64,000 nt of DNA from Diphasiastrum complanatum. Lineage: Eukaryota; Streptophyta; Lycopodiopsida; Lycopodiales; Lycopodiaceae. The position numbers and the translations under genes were made by a program. The stretch spans positions 830,839 to 894,838 of the forward strand of contig CM055102.1 in the NCBI GenBank assembly GCA_029204225.1, in the 5' to 3' direction. Below, piece by piece: positions 21,233-30,426 of this stretch (the first letter of the stretch is position 1; the number at the start of each line of letters is the position of its first letter). The notes under the pieces were generated by a model. It saw nothing but the letters and a program-made list of their open reading frames with translations. It did no database searches and was not told the origin of the DNA.

Positions 21233-21913
21233 TGTAAAAATTACAGCAAATAAGGATCCTAAAACACTTGAAATGATGAGGAAAACAATAGATTATGATT
21301 TCATAAGATTAGCACAAGTTGAACCATCAAAATCCATCAAAAATCTATGCTTGAACCTCACTAAATGGCCCAAATCCTTGAAGAAGGCTTCACACGTGTG
21401 AAAGTACGGCCTCCCACAGTCTGAGTACTGTACACCAGACTACATTCAATCCTATAATCATTAGTAATCACAAGTACTCAAACAATTATGAACATAGAGA
21501 GCAATTGCACCATTATGAGAGAAAAAACATGAAATTGCTTGATTGATTTTGGTGAGATATCATCACCTATATATACATGATCCGTCACGGTTTTGGGCAG
21601 GTATGAGTAGCCCTAAACCTATCCCTAATGCTAATTTTGGTGGATCTTTCATCCCTACCAAGTTAGGGTTGGAATCTTGGAGATCCCTCAACAATGCAAA
21701 AATTACCAAAAATAGCTCCTATTTTTTCTCCCTTGTATCTAAGCATAATTTGGACTCATTCCAAAGGTTCTAACACTTAGGTCTACTTGAAAACATCCTT
21801 ATGAATGGAATCCTATGCTATTTGGCACGTGTGACAAGCCACATCATGACCATCTAACTATTTACAAGTCATATGACCAAAACTAGTCAAGCTAGAATTG
21901 TGAATTTTTAACA
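21233..21913 (-). repeat. 5' LTR of copia A copy 1
   Basis: 681 bp, TGTTAAAAATTC...TTTTTACA in element orientation. A TATATATAG box lies at 21575-21567 (minus). The palindrome TTCACACGTGTGAA lies about 173 bp downstream at 21402-21389, in the presumed transcribed region. A U3 half-site (GGCACGTGTGAC) is near 21825. This LTR would drive the element. Confidence 0.95.
21389..21402 (-). promoter_or_regulatory. G-box palindrome in copia A LTR
   Basis: TTCACACGTGTGAA, perfect 14-bp palindrome, about 173 bp downstream of the TATA box. Copies are at 16011-16024, 46735-46748 and 52212-52225 in the other copia A LTRs. It is flanked upstream (element orientation) by a GTAC-rich segment. Confidence 0.7.
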
Positions 21914-21918
21914 CTCCC
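21914..21918 (+). other. Target-site duplication of copia A copy 1 (right)
   Basis: CTCCC, perfect match to 15850-15854. The interrupted ORF continues in frame from 21919. Confidence 0.9.
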
Positions 21919-22768
21919 TCTGGTACACAAGCCAAGAAGCCCACCCCAGAATCCACAAGCAGCTGCAACCTCCGGAGCTCAACATAAAGATACCTCAAGG
22001 GCACAGTTGCCAGGTACACGACAACAACAAAGACAAGAAAAGCTTCAAGCTGGGAGCACATCACCGGTGGGATCAGTTTCACATGGTTCCACGTCAGATG
22101 GTGGCAGCTCATCCACAGTGTTACAACAACACTCGTCACCCTCACATGTCATCGACGGGGGTGATGGAGCAACTACATCCACACTGGTAGCTGACACGAT
22201 AGTACCTCAAGTCCCAAGTCGGCCAGATGAGGCCACCACCCCACCCACACTGATTACAATGCCAACGCCACCAACATCACCACTGGCACAAGTTTTTTTT
22301 TTGGGGGGGGGAGGAGTGGGGATATCCAGTCCCCAAGACACGGGAGCAGCCCAACAGTCACAAGATCAACAATCACAGGCCCAGCAAGTCCACATATTGG
22401 ACACATCTCAATATTTTGATGCTGCGGACCTGATGGAGATAAGCGACGATGAACCAGAAAAGGGGAAGCAGCCAGGAAGAAGTCAGACACGTCCACCTCC
22501 ACCTCCACCTCCATCTTCAGTTCTAACACCAAGCCTATTTTTTGGTTTAGCTTCATCATCCCACACCCCAGATCAGTACCCAACCCTCTCTAATCCTGAA
22601 AAGCTCACTGAAGCAGCCAAACGCTCAATGATTGGCCTATTCGAAACGAGATACCACATGCATTGGTTGGTGAGCCAACATCAAGTTCTAGAGAGCAAGG
22701 TCCAACATCAAGACCAAGAGATTGTGCGATATCAAATGATGGCCAAAGAAAAAAAAAAGAGGCAGTAG
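21919..22768 (+). pseudogene. Gypsy-associated ORF1-like protein, second part
   Basis: Frame continued from 15854: LVHKPRSPPQNPQAAATSG..., then a low-complexity Ser/Thr/Gln/Pro region, an acidic stretch (LMEISDDEPEKGK), a run of seven prolines and a helical end (PEKLTEAAKRSMIGLFETRY..., LESKVQHQDQEIVRYQMM) rich in Gln and probably coiled coil. It stops at 22766-22768 after a poly-Lys stretch. A T10-G9 homopolymer junction at 22291-22311 encodes FFLGGGG and looks like slippage or a sequencing difficulty. A frame change between 22768 and about 22995 separates it from the third part. Confidence 0.55.
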
Positions 22769-22994
22769 AAAGCAGATCCGTGATGGCCGGACAGAAAACC
22801 ACCTTGGAAGAGGTCAACTGAAGCACCAGATGGTCCAAATCGACCAAGTACGAGACAGATCATCGGGTGCAATGATAGTCAATGCTCTTCCAGTCAAGCC
22901 CGAGGACATTCAAATCTAGGCCCCACAGGCCTCAGCCATCCGGATGGAGAAATACATAAGGCTGATCCAAGAGTGAGAGGCCGATAAAAAGAAT

Positions 22995-23932
22995 TTTGAA
23001 AACATTGTGGCGAAACAAGAGAAGATCATCCTGGAGTCTCAGAAGCAGCTTGAAGAAACAACGAAGGCCCTACAACAAGTCTTGGACAAGGTGAACCAAT
23101 TATGGGACACGACATGCAAGGCCCAAGCAGGTGCTCATGTAACGAAGCCACGAGATGATGATGAGAATGATGGAGCAGGGAATCAGGAAGGGCAAACCCA
23201 CCGATCAGACGGTAGCTCAGGATCGCGTGGCCAGAGAGCCGGTGCTACTTCCATGAGCTTTCCCCGACCCCCTCCCACCTTTAACCCTTCCTTCTACTCC
23301 GCATTTAATTTCTCTGAAACATTCATTCCAAGTTACCCAATTCTTCCATCTCCCCTTTCTTCATAACCTCCTAGTCAAATAATGGGCCCATCAAAAGGTC
23401 CAACTGACACCCACAAAGCCCGACAGGACGAGTTTCTCCAACAACTCCACTCTCCCGGTGCTGCGTATAACTTATTATTTCTGCCTCCTCCTAAATCGTT
23501 CACCCCCGCACCTCTCTCCCCAGATCACTCCATCCCCGACCTTCCAGAAACCAACACAGACATTGGAGCCGATGATGACTTCCTGGCTGACCAACTGGAG
23601 ACAAGAAGATTCTCGCCCAGGCCAGACACGGGTGCAGATGAGCCGTCGACAAGCGAGCAAGCAAAAGAGAAAGACACGGGCACCAAGGCCCTTGATGATT
23701 ATCTGGGAAGGCTGCCCCAGCCGCGTAGGACAACTTCCCCTACCAGACCTAGAGGTAAACTGGCTGATACAAGGGAATCAGAGGGATTTGAAAGAAATTA
23801 CCCTCCCAATATGAGGGGCAACAAAGAAGACATCGATCAAAGCCAATACTCTACCAGGGCCGAGGTCGTTGCCGCACTACAACCGCAGCCAGAATGGCGG
23901 AGCAAAGTCCTAAAGGATAGCAGGTGACTCCA
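22995..23932 (+). pseudogene. Gypsy-associated ORF1-like protein, third part, and gag start
   Basis: Begins in a Lys/Glu-rich coiled coil (QEKIILESQKQLEETTKALQ, VLDKVNQLWD). A disordered Asp/Gly/Pro-rich region follows. There is one in-frame stop at 23364-23366, then a frame to 23927-23929 (PPPKSFTPAPLSPDHS..., STRAEVVAALQPQPEWRSKV). Just past the stop, in another frame, VTPGIFEGTDMEASG resembles the beginning of a gypsy gag capsid. The sequence is cut at 23970 by the inverted-repeat arm. The coiled coil followed by a gag-like start supports an ORF1-gag arrangement. Confidence 0.45.
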
Positions 23933-23969
23933 GGAATATTTGAGGGCACCGACATGGAAGCGAGTGGTG

Positions 23970-25243
23970 GCAAATGATCAAGAATGTAAGATAGATGGTA
24001 TTGGTACCATCTCATAAGTCTAGGATCTAGCAAAATGATGGATCTAGACAATGTCCTTTTTGTACCATCAATTACCAAGAGCTTGCTTAGTGTAAAGATC
24101 AAAACAAAAATGCCTCTTTTGTGGAAAGAAGGGGCATAATGCATCCGAATGCTACAAGAGGCTAAGAGCAAAAGAGGAGGAGGACAAACAAGGGAAACTT
24201 GCATATGAAGAGGATGGAGATGAGGAGATCTCATCTTTGATGGCATCTACATCCACTACAACAAGCAAAAGCAACTCAAGGACACTTGGTGGATTGATAG
24301 TGGGGCTAGCTCCCACACGACTTTCCAAAAGGACACATTCTCAATCTTACACTCTTTCAATGGTGCTAATAAATTTGTTTCTTTAGCAAATGATCAAGAA
24401 TGTAAGATAGATGGTAGTTCACTTCAAGCATGGAGTTTGTTCCATCATGAAGAATGATATTTGCATAGAAAATGGTGTTAAACAAGGTAGCTTGTTTAAG
24501 TTGGATGCTAAAATTGCTATGGCAAAAGAGGAAATCTCATTCAAATGTACACTCTTTTTCTCATGTACCAAGTAGTGATGATAAGACGCAAAAAAATATT
24601 CTTAGATGTTTATACAAGAGATGCTTGGATCCATCTAGTATCTTGTGTGAATGAAAGTGAGATCAACAATCTTGGTGTCAATGATCTTGCAAGGATTGAG
24701 GAGGCGCAACAAAGTGATGGAGATCTTGAGGATCCACCTCAAAGATCAAGTGCTCCAAGAAGATCCACAAAGACAATGGCCAAGCCTTCAAGGCTCACTT
24801 ATCTTGGCAAAGGTAATCAAGGGGAAGATTCTCAACCATTCACTTTCAACACTTTTCTTACTTCAATGCTTGATGAGCCATTTTGCTATGACATCTACAT
24901 GAGGCAAACCGAGGTATGCTATGAGAACTACATGAGGCAAATTGAGGGATTCATCAAGAAGGAAGTTGAAGGTAAGATGTGTAATGCTCATTTGAGAACA
25001 AGTTTTTACATAATATCGACACCGACTTAGACAATGAGTCCGAGTCAACTCACATCAAAGGACCGAAGTTCAACCTAGAAGGTCAAACAAGTCCAGCAGA
25101 CAGCCTCCATCCAGATTTATGGATGATCCGGCCTACTAGTTTGTGCAGGAACCAACCACCGTTTCTGTGGCTATGTCTACTCCTTATGCTGACCAGTGGA
25201 AAGCAGCGATGGAGACCGAATTCGATTCTCTGATGGAGAATCA
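23970..25243 (+). pseudogene. Scrambled copia B fragments, right-arm copy
   Basis: In order: protease tail (ANDQECKIDGIGTIS, ...VPSITKSLLSV-like), then a jump back to a zinc knuckle (CLFCGKKGHNASECYKRL, about 24105-24165). The acidic linker and protease again (TLGGLIVG frame, WWIDSGASSH in the shifted frame, about 24285) follow. Next are ANDQECKIDG, a GAG-pre-integrase piece (ICIENGVKQGSLFKLDAKIA, about 24455-24520), the pre-RT linker (24545-25030; PSRLTYLGKG, FTFNTFLTSM) and the RT opening (YADQWKAAMETEFDSLMENQTW, near 25180-25245). Integrase is missing. Repetition of the zinc knuckle-protease segment shows a tandem duplication before the arm was copied. Several frameshifts make it non-functional. 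Confidence 0.75.
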
Positions 25244-28200
25244 AACATGGTTATGAAGGAAGCAATCACATCTATCAATGATTTGGAGAAGATATCAATG
25301 CTAGAGCATGCTAGATTGGATTCTACACCAAAATCGAGTTTCTTGCATATGGAGATTGGATCTTTTGTAGATCAAAACCCTATATAGAGTTATAATATTG
25401 ATCAATTCCAATTCCACACATTTCATGTTAGATTTGGCCAATTTTTGGATCATTAGAAAAGCCTAAGTGGTGGCTATTAGATTGCATATGAAGATTTTGG
25501 AATTTGCATGTAGATTTTGAAATAATCAGTTTTTTGTGATTTTGTCAAAACCCAAACTTTGATTGGATCTCTAGATTGTGAGGTTACTGAACTTCATTTG
25601 AGTTTGTTACAAACTTATGAAGTGTCAAAAGTCATTATATTGAGGATAGATCATAGGTTGATCAAGATTTCACTATTCTATGTGTTGATTTGCTTGGTAT
25701 AAGTGCTAGAAGAGAATTGAGTATTTCAAATCTTTGTGATTTCCTTTTGAGAACATTTGTTCTTGTTCAAAGGAGTGCTTTGTGTATTGAAACAGGTTGA
25801 AAGAGAGGATAAGGTCATTTTTACATGGCTACATCAAGTGGAGTCATGTTGGAAGCCAATGATAGGCTTACCTCAAGTAACTATTCATTGTGGAAAGTGA
25901 GGATGGAATCACTTCTTGACATAAATGTTGTTTTGGATATTGTTGTAGGTTAAGAGGAGAGACCAGCAATACAACAAGATCAAGTGAGGTATGACAAGAG
26001 GGCCAAGAAGGCTCTACACATGATAAAGATGAATGTTACCAATGTGCTTCTCAAAGAAGTTGGTAAGAGTACTTCATCAAAGGATGCTTGAAATTCATTG
26101 ATTTACAAATCCAAGTCTACTTCTAGAGTGTTGACTCTAAGAAGACAAAATTTTTCTTGTTTGCAAAAGAATGAAAAAAGTCCAAATAATTTTATTTTGA
26201 GAGTGAAAGCATTAAATGATGAATTAGCTTGCATTGATGAGAGCATTATGGAAGGAGAGCTACTTCAAGTTGTTCTTAATTGATTGTTGGATGCTCATGC
26301 TAAAATTGCTCAAAGTCTTGCTATTCAAAAGAATTTGCCAAGTTGGATTGATCTTCAAGAGATCTTGATCAATTAAGAATATAGGCTTCAAGCAAGAGGT
26401 GGATCTTCATCAACATCTCAAGTTGGAGAGAAGGCTATGTTCATCAAGGGCAAAAGCAAAAGTAAGTGGTCTAAAGGGCCAGATCATGTGGATGCTTCTT
26501 CAAATGGCAAAAAGAAAGATAGATCAAAGCTCAAGTGCTTCTTTTGTGGCATCAAAGGACACATTGAAAAGAGTGCTACAAGAAGAAGAGAGATCAAGGA
26601 GACAAGCAAGGTCATCTTACTCTTGATGAGGATGGTTTGGTTGTTCAGGATGCAAATGATGATGCTTTTGTTATGTCTTCATGTATGCTTGCTAATGATT
26701 AAGATCTAGATCCATGGTGGATTGATAGTGGAGCAAGTTCACACATGACTTTTCACAAAGAGTATTTCACTTCTTTGTTGGCCGCATGGAGATGACAAGA
26801 GGGTGATCTACACGACTAATGATGGTGAGTGTGCAATCAAGGGATTGGCACAATTCCTATTTCTCTCTCTACAAATAGGAATGTTCATTTGGAGGATTTT
26901 TTGTTCATTCCATCTATTACCAAGAATTTTCTTAGCGTGAGTCGATTGCTAAGTAAAGGCCTCAAAGTTGAGTTTGATGGAGATGTTTGTATGATAAAAA
27001 AGAAGGATATCTTGATTGCAAAAGGTAAAAGGCAAGGGAAGTTCTTCAAATTAGATGCTTGTGTTATTGCTAACCAAGTTGGATGTGTTGCAAGAGAGCA
27101 AATACCTATTTAAGAGGTTTGGCATAAAAGGATGAGACACCTCAACTTCAAGTCATTGGAGGTAATGGCTAGAAAGCAAGTTGTGATAGGTCTTCCAAGT
27201 TCCTTTAAAAGTATCAATCATGTTTGTGAGTCACTGTGCTTTCTCAAAGTCACATAAACTACATTATACTAAGATGTATGTAGCTTTCATTGATGATTTT
27301 AGTAGATTTTGTTGGATCTATCTACTAAAGGGCAAAGATGAAGTGTATGATGTCTTTGTTAAGTTCTAGAATGCAAGGGAGAACCAACCACAAGGATCAA
27401 GTGCTTAAGGAGTGACAATGGTGGTGAGTACATATCTACCAAGCTCAAAGCCTTGTGTGATGAGCATGGGATCAAGAGGGAGTATACAACACCAAGGACC
27501 CCACAACAAAATGGAGTGGTTGAAAGAAAGAATAGGACTTTATGTGAAAGTGCCAAAGCCATGAGGTTAAGTGCTAATCTTGATAAACCATTTTGGGATC
27601 AAGCTTTGTTGTGTGCCAATTTATTGTGCAATAGGTGGCAGAGTGCTATTTTGGAGGGAAGGACACCTTTTGAGATGATATTCAAGAGGAGGCCGATTGT
27701 CAACTTTCTAAGAACTTTTGGATGCACATGCTATGTCAATATTACTCTTGATGATATGACCGAGGAGGATCCATATTCAAAGCTAATTCTATTGTAGAAA
27801 GATTTCATATGGTAGATGCAAAAGCTAGTGATACACCTATGGAGTCTCATATAAAGCTAACTATAAGAGGTAGTGAAAGGTCCTTCAAGGACATTACTCT
27901 CTATAGGAAGCTAGTTGGTTCACTCATCTATCTAACCATTACTAGACCAGATCTAAGCTATTGTGTTAGAAGATTGAGTTCATGCAAGATTTTAGTGAGG
28001 AGCATTGGAAGCTAGGAAAACGAGTTTTGAGGTACATCATTGGAACTCGAGATTTCGGTATATTGTATGAGGGATCATCACCTAGCTTGTTTGGATTTTC
28101 ATACTACGGAGTATGTTGGAGATAAAATGGATAGGAATTCCATTAGTGCTCATTGTATGTTTATAGGTGATGGAGCTATATCATGGATGTCGAAGAAACA

Positions 28201-28582
28201 AGCCACTATCTCATTCTCATCTAGTGAGGCCGAGTACAAAGCTCTTATACATTGCACAAAGGAGATGGTCTGGATCAAGAGGATGATCAAGGATCTTCAC
28301 TTGCTGTATTTTTCAGAGAGCCCAATCATCTTTTCCAACAATCAATCACCCAAAGATTGACAACCAATCCTATCTTTCATGATAGGAGCAAGCATATTGA
28401 GGTGCAATATCATTTTGTGAGGGAGCAAGTCATATCAAAGGAGGTGGAGCTTCAACATGTGTCCTCAAGGGAATGTGTGGCTGATATCTTCACCAAAGCA
28501 TTGGAAAAGGACTTGTTCATGAAGCATAGGACTCCAATTGGACTGTTATCAAAGTCTACGCTAAAACTAGTTGAAGAGGGAG
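25244..28582 (+). pseudogene. Decayed copia C gag-pol, right-arm copy
   Basis: A leader from about 25244 resembles 46422-46578. The gag ATG is at 25825 (MATSSGVMLEANDRLTSSNYSLW), with stops in gag. The zinc knuckle starts CFFCGIKGHIEK (26549) and loses its frame before the last Cys. The protease WWIDSGASSHMTF is near 26713. GAG-pre-integrase is at 26829-27135. The integrase has LRSDNGGEY and TPQQNGVVERKNRTL (27453-27797) but the first catalytic Asp region is ruined. RT is reduced to its last part (27809-28015, SDTPMESHIKL, ITRPDLSYCVRR), and RNase H (28040-28587) has SSSEAEYKAL and ECVADIFTKAL. The 5' LTR and primer site are absent: the junction at 25243 joins copia B directly to the leader. 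Confidence 0.85.
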
Positions 28583-28850
28583 TGTGAGAAATTCAACTAG
28601 TTTAGTCTATTTTGGTCATATTTGTATATTTGGAAATTGAGGCCAATTTTCATAATAGACTTAGAGTTTGACTTTTCAAAGTTATATTAGTCTAAAAGTA
28701 TTAGAATACACTTTTTGAAAGTGTGAGAAATGTAGAAGTCAAGTTTTAGTAGATTCAAATTTGAATGTTGGGTACATTGAATCTAGTCCCAAGATAGTAA
28801 GGTTTTCATTATGGAGGGAAACCAAGTGGCAATTTAGGTCTTAGACCTGT

Positions 28851-28860
28851 TATAAAAGGA
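28851..28860 (+). promoter_or_regulatory. TATA box of copia C LTR
   Basis: TATAAAAGGA, matching the plant TATA consensus, about 268 bp into the LTR. It corresponds to 46032-46040 in the related LTR. Confidence 0.6.
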
Positions 28861-29003
28861 TGTAACTCGTGGGAAGTGGAATCACTCTCTTTTTATTATC
28901 TCATTCATGCTTATACATGGTTCTCTTGGGTTCTCCTATTTATTGGTGCACTATACTTGTGATATCTTGTTGTGTAGAATGATCATTGATTGCTATTTTC
29001 AGA

Positions 29004-29017
29004 TTCACACGTGTGAA
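29004..29017 (+). promoter_or_regulatory. G-box palindrome in copia C LTR (right arm)
   Basis: TTCACACGTGTGAA, perfect palindrome, 153 bp downstream of the TATA box. Followed by a short tract ending in GTGCGGAC, similar to the tract after 38737. Confidence 0.7.
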
Positions 29018-29217
29018 ATACAATAGCTTACTATAATTGTGCGGACAACAACATTATTTTATGTTTTGGTTCATGTTTGATCAAGATCTATTAGAGTTTG
29101 CATCTCATTCTTAGAGTAGATGCTGATTTTTCTACATTGGCAAGATTGGCGATATGTTGTCTTTCTAACCCAAGATCATATGGACTTAAAATCTTTATTG
29201 ATCTGAAATCTTTCACA

Positions 29218-30426
29218 CAATACACCGTGTATAAAATATCATAACTTGTTTTACGTTGATTGTAGCATGCTCTATTCATAGAATGATCAGTTTCCATGTC
29301 ATAGGTGTTATATGCAATTGTAGTAGTTGTTCGTCTTGCCATGAAAAACACAACATGCTTTTGTCTTGAGACAAAACATACGTGCCTTTAAAGGGACCTA
29401 GGAAGAAGTGACATAAGTGTTGTTGGACGATAAGTTTATTAGCCTTGCACATACATGAACCACCATACTATGTAATGTTAATCCAAATAAATGACTTGAT
29501 TTTAGTGATATAATGATCTAAATTGATACAATGGCCTTTTTTAGGTGATGATCTAGATAGATCAAATACTTCATAAGGAGAATCTAGGTTTGTACACATA
29601 TTATAAGTGAATTGATCTAGAAAGATATACCTGATATGACACACTTATGTGTCGATGGAACATGATATTCTATTAGGTGCCAATGTGTTATTTTAATCAA
29701 TAGGCCTTTTTATTTGCATTAGCAGGTTTTGCTTGTAATGAAGTGGTATAAAGTCTATAATGCCTTTGGCACATTTAGTCAATTTCAACATATTACTTAA
29801 GGTTGATATTAATCATTTTACACTTGATTGTGAGGGAAAAATTTCAACAAGAAAAAATCCGTGCTTATATTAATAAATGATGGGAAAACCCATCAACTTA
29901 CAAAAAGATGAAAGTATATAAAATGCAAACCACAGAAATCAATCATGCTGGAAAACTTCATAAAATTTAAAATAGTAAATTAATACTCAAAACCAACTGC
30001 TTGATGTAAATCACTAACTAGAATGGTGTCACCAATAGGTAATGCAGGAAATCTAAAGTAGTGAGCATTAGCAACATTCAATAGCTAGACATCTCAATTA
30101 CATCGGTACCATTTCAGTTTGTATATCAGTTCGCACTACATACTACATAATATTTGCAAGTGTGAGTGCAAAAGATAGAATAATCATAACTAGACTACCA
30201 TGACACAATATTGAAAGGATTCTCAAGGTAAGAAAGCCATCGAACTGGATCATGCATATTCAACTTGAAAACTAAAAGTAAAGTGATAGTAGCATCATCT
30301 CAATCACGCTTGCAAACATACTTAATCTCTAAAAGTAAGATTCTTAGGTGACACAAGATGATAATATAGTAGTTTTTATTTCAATAATCAACGAGTCTAG
30401 AAGAACATTGAGACAAGATATATGTG
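29218..30426. other. Unidentified flank outside the copia C LTR (right arm)
   Basis: Mirror of 1-1209. No gene, RNA or repeat recognised. The five bases after the LTR (CAATA) would be the target-site duplication, but the partner 5' end of the element is lost. Confidence 0.4.

Larger units (their letters stand above)
15855..21913 (-). mobile_element. Complete copia A retrotransposon, copy 1
   Basis: A 6.06-kb Ty1/copia element in minus orientation, bounded by ~682-bp LTRs and the CTCCC duplication. In element order: 5' LTR 21233-21913, primer site 21221-21232, leader to 20422, gag-pol 20421-16551, polypurine tract 16548-16537, 3' LTR 15855-16536. By eye the LTRs differ at about seven positions (about 1%), so insertion is recent. 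It is about 99% identical to copy 2 at 46579-52737. Two deletions distinguish it: 68 bp in gag (frameshift near 20010) and 30 bp in RNase H (in frame, near 17050). Domain order (PR-IN-RT-RH) is copia. A Tork/Tnt1-like lineage is plausible but not established. Confidence 0.95.
28583..29217 (+). repeat. 3' LTR of copia C, right-arm copy
   Basis: 635 bp, TGTGAGAAATTC...CTTTCACA, directly after the polypurine tract GAAGAGGGAG. TATA box TATAAAAGG at 28851, palindrome at 29004-29017. Homologous to 45767-46409, and to the interrupted LTR at 34745-34809 plus 38396-38935. Confidence 0.85.
23970..30426. repeat. Right arm of the large inverted duplication
   Basis: Reverse-complement partner of 1-6451, well over 99% identical by eye, with a six-base length difference and a dozen or more scattered substitutions. 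The inner end is sharp: 23970 and outward matches the left arm, whereas 23969 and inward is gypsy sequence. On the left the homologous sequence carries on as copia B. This asymmetry suggests the right arm is the derived copy. Confidence 0.95.

Noticed and set aside
22254-23733. Minus-strand frames within the gypsy ORF (for example 22254-22583, 23475-23733)
   Set aside because: They are opposite the plus-strand ORF, with composition expected from its complement. No domain is seen.
1-30426. Inverted arms as a simple assembly or chimeric-read artefact
   Set aside because: The arms differ by a 6-bp indel and multiple substitutions, and the inner junctions are asymmetric, which a fold-back read would not give. 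It is still worth checking with long reads.
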